From Oscillospiraceae bacterium (GTDB lineage: Bacteria > Bacillota > Clostridia > Oscillospirales > Oscillospiraceae): 9,018 bases of DNA. The number at the start of each line of letters is the position of its first letter. Positions within the stretch are counted from its first letter, which is position 1. Below, in pieces: positions 5,992-9,018 of this stretch. Made by a program: the position numbers and the translations under genes. The notes beneath the pieces are model-generated. The model searched no databases, was not told where the DNA came from, and saw nothing but the letters and a program-made list of their open reading frames with translations. Location: assembly GCA_017936205.1 (NCBI GenBank), contig JAGBGB010000070.1, positions 1 to 9,018 of the forward strand, read 5' to 3'.

Positions 5992-7251
5992 ATGTTTTCC
6001 AGTATTTCACAAGCGTTTCAGAGCATCTTGTCTCATAAGCTCCGCTCCTTCTTGACAATGTTGGGCATTATCATCGGTATTGCTGCCATTATTTCTATTA
6101 TTTCTACCATTAAGTGCACCAACGAGCAGATCAAGGAAAATCTCATTGGTGCGGGGAATAATGTGGTCACGGTTCAGCTCTACCAGAATGATATGGCTTA
6201 TGAAATGATGTACTACGGCAATCCTACCGGTGTGCTGCAGGCGGATGCAGAGGATGCAGAGGCAATGCGGAAGCTGAGTGGGATCCGTGATGTGTCCTTC
6301 TACACCTACCGTGAGTATGCGGACCGGGTGTTCTACCGCAATACGCCCTTCAATGGACAGATTTACGGTGTGGACGAGAATTATTTCAAAGTCAATGGCT
6401 ACCAGATCCGTCGGGGACGCGGCTTTGTAGAACGGGACTTTAGCTCTGTACAGAAGAATGTGCTTCTGGACGATGTGGCTGCTCGCAGTCTCTTCGGAAC
6501 AGAGGATCCCGTGGGTAAGATCCTCGAGATCACCGGTGAGCCCTTTACAGTTATCGGTATTCTGGAACGGAAGAGCAGCTTCGAGCCCGTGATCAACTCC
6601 AAGGAGGATTACGAGCTCTATGCCACCACAGAGAACGGAACCATTTATCTGACACGGACCGCATGGCCTGTGGTATATCGCTTCGATGAGCCTCAGATGG
6701 TAGACGTAAGTGCTGAGTCTACGGAGGATATGACTGCTGCAGGCAAGGCTGCAGAGGATTACCTGAACCAGAATCTGATCGCAGCCGATGTGCTTCACAA
6801 TGGTTTGTCCTATCGCAGCAATGACCTTCTGGAACGGGCAGAGCAGCTGCAGGCTATGAGTAATTCCGCAAATCAGCAGCTGATCTGGATCGCAGGGATC
6901 TCTCTGTTAGTTGGCGGTGTGGGTGTTATGAACATTATGCTGGTCAATGTGACCGAGCGAACTGCAGAGATCGGTCTGCGGAAGGCTGTGGGTGCAAAGC
7001 GTCGCAGGATCCTTGCGCAGTTCCTGATCGAGGCTTCCGTGCTTACGGGCATCGGCGGTTTGTTAGGAGCAGCCGGAGGCGTAGGACTGTCCCAGCTGTT
7101 GTCGAAATTTATGGAGACCCCCTCGGCTGTCAGCATTCCTGCAATCATTGCTGCAGTGGCATTCTCGGTCCTCATTGGACTGGTATTCGGTCTCCTACCT
7201 GCCCTCAAGGCTTCGAAGCTCAACCCCATCGAGGCCCTGCGCCGAGACTGA
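5992..7251 (+). CDS. ABC transporter permease, MacB/FtsX (YknZ-like) type
   Basis: A 419-residue integral membrane protein, normal length for the family. An N-terminal transmembrane helix (about 18-40, RSFLTMLGIIIGIAAI) is followed by the large extracytoplasmic MacB core domain (about 41-290) and the FtsX-type bundle of three helices (about 296-320, 345-370, 383-407). The conserved cytoplasmic loop TERTAEIGLRKAVGA, which contacts the ATPase, and the terminal motif LNPIEALRRD are present. It would work as a dimer with the ATPase and adaptors, moving substrate from the outer membrane leaflet or the extracytoplasmic side by mechanotransmission, as known for MacB. AAAGGAGG (5975-5982) is nine bases before ATG 5992 and overlaps the previous stop codon. 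The substrate is unknown; peptides, lipids or antibiotics are all plausible for this family. Confidence 0.95.
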   Translation: MFSSISQAFQSILSHKLRSFLTMLGIIIGIAAIISIISTIKCTNEQIKENLIGAGNNVVTVQLYQNDMAYEMMYYGNPTGVLQADAEDAEAMRKLSGIRDVSFYTYREYADRVFYRNTPFNGQIYGVDENYFKVNGYQIRRGRGFVERDFSSVQKNVLLDDVAARSLFGTEDPVGKILEITGEPFTVIGILERKSSFEPVINSKEDYELYATTENGTIYLTRTAWPVVYRFDEPQMVDVSAESTEDMTAAGKAAEDYLNQNLIAADVLHNGLSYRSNDLLERAEQLQAMSNSANQQLIWIAGISLLVGGVGVMNIMLVNVTERTAEIGLRKAVGAKRRRILAQFLIEASVLTGIGGLLGAAGGVGLSQLLSKFMETPSAVSIPAIIAAVAFSVLIGLVFGLLPALKASKLNPIEALRRD

Positions 7252-7277
7252 GCTTGAATCAATTAAATCATCTAACA

Positions 7278-7308
7278 GGGGCTGCTGCAATTTAATTGCT
7301 GCAGCCCT
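7278..7308 (+). terminator. Imperfect hairpin after the exporter operon (weak terminator or attenuator)
   Basis: 7279-7285 pairs with 7301-7307, and after a T-T mismatch 7287-7291 pairs with 7295-7299 around a three-base loop. The downstream sequence TCTGTGCTTT is only moderately T-rich. It probably ends part of the transcription from the exporter operon, with read-through into the MATE gene possible, because no clear promoter is seen between the two genes. Confidence 0.55.
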
Positions 7309-7333
7309 CTGTGCTTTAAAATGGAGTATGATT

Positions 7334-8686
7334 ATGAAAGAAAAACAGTCATTGTCAGCCTCCGAGCTGCATTTTCAAAAAATGACCAAAACCCCGGTTT
7401 CCCGACTGATCATTCGTCTGGGCATGCCTACCACCATATCCATGCTGATCACCAGCATCTACAATATGGCGGATACTTACTTCGTAGGAACTCTGGGTGA
7501 AAGCGCACAGGCGGCAACAGGGATCCTGTTCGCACTCCAGTCTGTGATCCAAGGCATTGCCTTTATGCTGGGACACGGATCCGGCACTCTGGTAGCCAAG
7601 GCGTTGGCGCAGAAGGACTCCAAGGAAGCCAGTAGGTATATTTCTACTGCTTTTTTCACAGGTGGCACTGTGGGTTGTGTGATCATGATCTTGGGTCTGC
7701 TGCTCCTGACTCCCTTAATGAGGCTGTTGGGAAGCACCGAAACCATTCTGCCCCATGCACGAGACTATGGTATGTGGGTGCTGATCGCCTGTCCCTTTAT
7801 GATCTGCTCCCTGATCCTCAATAATAATCTCCGTTTTGAGGGCAAGGCCTTCTTCGCTATGTTTGGTTTGACCACAGGTGGAATTCTGAATATAATCGGA
7901 GATTATTATCTGGTTCGTGTGGCAGGACTGGGCGTTTACGGTGCAGGACTGGCAACTGCTGCATCTCAGGTAGTCAGCTTCCTGATCCTGCTGGTGATGT
8001 ACTGCACGAAGGCACAGGGGAAGATCCGTCTATCCTTCATAAGCAAGAAGCTTGGGGATTACCTCTCTATCATGCGTGTGGGACTGCCCTCCCTGATCCG
8101 TCAGGGCTTGACAGCTATCTCCGGCAGCCTGCTGAACAATTTGACCAAGCCCTTCGGGGATGCTGCCATTGCTGCTATGAGTGTGGTCAACCGCTATTCC
8201 ATGTTCGTCATGTGTGTGGGACTGGGCATCGGTCAGGGCTTCCAGCCTGTAGCTGCCTTTAACTATGAGGCAGGAGAGGTGAAACGTGTGCGGAAGGGTC
8301 TGCTGTTTACCATGGGCTTCTCTGCAGTATTTGTGGGAATGATGTCTGTGTGCACCTTCTTTTTTGCAGAGTCCATCATTACCCTTTTTCAGGATCTGCC
8401 TGAAGTGGTTCGGATCGGTGCCAAGGCACTGCGTTTCGCAGCCTTCGGTCTGCTGTTTATGCCCCTGTCCGTGCCGGTAAATATGCTCTATCAGAGTATT
8501 CGGAAGGCAGGGATCGCATCTCTCCTGTCTACCCTCCGTTCCGGGGCACTGTTGATCCCAACGCTGCTTATTGGTGTGCCCTTCCTTGGTTTGACCGGTA
8601 TCCAGATTGCACAGCCTCTGTCTGACTGCTTGACGGGATTGATCAGCATTCCCTTTATCCTCCGCTTCCTTCACAAGGGGCGCTAA
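7334..8686 (+). CDS. MATE family efflux transporter (MepA/NorM-like)
   Basis: A 450-residue inner-membrane antiporter that exports drugs or other cationic compounds using a Na+ or H+ gradient; length is standard for the family. The N-terminal helix pattern RLIIRLGMPTTISMLITSIY followed by NMADTYFVGTLG is characteristic, and the remaining sequence shows about twelve hydrophobic segments in two homologous halves, the second beginning near LGDYLSIMRVGLPSLIRQGL. I start it at ATG 7334 because GGAG (7323-7326) is seven bases upstream; the same frame is open back to 7148, but that part lies inside the permease gene and a hairpin. An ATG at 7328 is only one base from the GGAG. The gene follows the exporter by 82 bp, so the two may share function in resistance, but the real substrate cannot be predicted. 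Confidence 0.94.
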   Translation: MKEKQSLSASELHFQKMTKTPVSRLIIRLGMPTTISMLITSIYNMADTYFVGTLGESAQAATGILFALQSVIQGIAFMLGHGSGTLVAKALAQKDSKEASRYISTAFFTGGTVGCVIMILGLLLLTPLMRLLGSTETILPHARDYGMWVLIACPFMICSLILNNNLRFEGKAFFAMFGLTTGGILNIIGDYYLVRVAGLGVYGAGLATAASQVVSFLILLVMYCTKAQGKIRLSFISKKLGDYLSIMRVGLPSLIRQGLTAISGSLLNNLTKPFGDAAIAAMSVVNRYSMFVMCVGLGIGQGFQPVAAFNYEAGEVKRVRKGLLFTMGFSAVFVGMMSVCTFFFAESIITLFQDLPEVVRIGAKALRFAAFGLLFMPLSVPVNMLYQSIRKAGIASLLSTLRSGALLIPTLLIGVPFLGLTGIQIAQPLSDCLTGLISIPFILRFLHKGR

Positions 8687-8690
8687 CTGT

Positions 8691-8733
8691 AGAAACGACC
8701 TTTGGATCTCAACGGAATCCAAAGGTCGTTTCT
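8691..8733. terminator. Intrinsic terminator after the MATE gene
   Basis: 8691-8707 and 8717-8733 are exact reverse complements (17 bp, AGAAACGACCTTTGGAT on the left arm) around a nine-base loop. The T-rich end of the right arm (GTTTCTAATT) serves as an interrupted T tract. It begins four bases after the MATE stop codon. The symmetry would allow it to act for transcripts from either side. Confidence 0.8.
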
Positions 8734-9018
8734 AATTGCCCCCAGAGAAACCACCGCAACAATTCTCTACCAAATTCCGATTTTCCGCACCATTCGTAGG
8801 GGCGCGCATTGCGCGTCCGGGTCATGGCGTAACGCCCTGAACACAAAAACCGCCGAAAATGATGTATTTTTTCCAAAGATCGCAACATTTTTCACAACCA
8901 CCAATGTTTGGTGGTTGTCGGACGCGCAATGGAGGCTGCTGAAAAAGTCCGATTTTCAAAATCGAACTCCGAGTTTTGCGAAAAATCCCTTGGTTTTCAT
9001 TACAAAAAGTTTGAAATG
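8734..9018. other. Intergenic region to the window end, no credible gene
   Basis: After the MATE terminator no frame shows a ribosome binding site with a reasonable reading frame. Besides the inverted-repeat unit, it contains AGGCTGCTGAAAAAGTC (8933-8949), which resembles terminal sequences of some insertion elements, and a short symmetric stretch CGATTTTCAAAATCG (8950-8964). A - strand frame of about 14 codons (start near 8999, MKTKGFF) has no supporting signal. The bases from 8965 on are A/T-rich and unremarkable. Confidence 0.5.
8796..8931. repeat. Intergenic repeat unit with inverted repeats and nested hairpins
   Basis: CATTGCGCGTCCG (8807-8819) and its exact reverse complement CGGACGCGCAATG (8919-8931) enclose 99 bp. 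Inside or overlapping are three smaller hairpins: CGCGC/GCGCG (8803-8815), an arm pair at 8822-8840 with one mismatch, and a perfect 11-bp stem with a three-base loop (8894-8918, ACAACCACCAA arm). The leading GTAGGGGCGCGC recalls dispersed intergenic repeats of clostridial genomes; that link is from memory and unchecked. No coding potential is seen, so it may be a small non-autonomous element or a repetitive palindromic unit. Confidence 0.6.

Noticed and set aside
7148..7333. Upstream extension of the MATE frame
   Set aside because: It lies in the wrong frame inside the permease gene and across the hairpin, gives non-membrane sequence unlike the family, and ATG 7334 fits both the ribosome binding site and the usual family length.

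Overview
The window looks like chromosomal DNA of a Gram-positive anaerobe of the class Clostridia, most likely an Oscillospiraceae/Ruminococcaceae-type gut bacterium. This is inferred from the short Cys-rich N-terminus of the Mrp-type ATPase, strong GGAGG ribosome binding sites, frequent CTG/GAG/CGG codons, MacB-like exporters with acidic Pro/Thr-rich extensions, and a GTAGGGGCGCGC-type intergenic repeat. The species cannot be named from sequence alone.

Left part (1-950): the window opens inside the 3' end of a group II intron on the + strand. Catalytic domain V (CGC triad, as in group IIC) and branch-point domain VI can be folded by eye, and the intron ends at 140. The next three bases are the complement of the stop codon of a small XRE-type helix-turn-helix regulator on the - strand (141-479). 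Upstream of that regulator lies a consensus promoter facing right, whose -10 box sits inside a perfect 20-bp palindrome, the probable operator. The transcript it would start runs through about 210 bp with no convincing gene to a strong terminator at 774-820.

Central part (879-7308): a second consensus promoter (TTGACA, 17 bp, TATAAT) precedes five closely packed + strand genes: an Mrp/NBP35-family Fe-S carrier ATPase, a lipoprotein adaptor of the HlyD/MacA type, a MacB/LolD-type ABC ATPase, a second membrane-anchored HlyD/MacA-type adaptor, and a MacB/FtsX-type permease. The last four form a complete tripartite-like exporter. In a Gram-positive cell it would act between the membrane and the wall. 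Unusual points are the two different adaptors, a domain of about 200 residues inserted at the coiled-coil hairpin of the second, a roughly 100-residue C-terminal extension on the ATPase, and the Fe-S carrier gene at the head of the operon. An imperfect hairpin follows the permease.

Right part (7334-9018): a MATE-family multidrug/Na+ (or H+) antiporter gene ends in a perfect 17-bp terminator hairpin. The final 285 bp carry no credible gene but several nested hairpins, a 13-bp inverted-repeat pair about 100 bp apart, and a sequence resembling the end of a transposable element. Together, the centre and right of the window form an export locus, bounded on the left by a retroelement insertion and on the right by repeat DNA.
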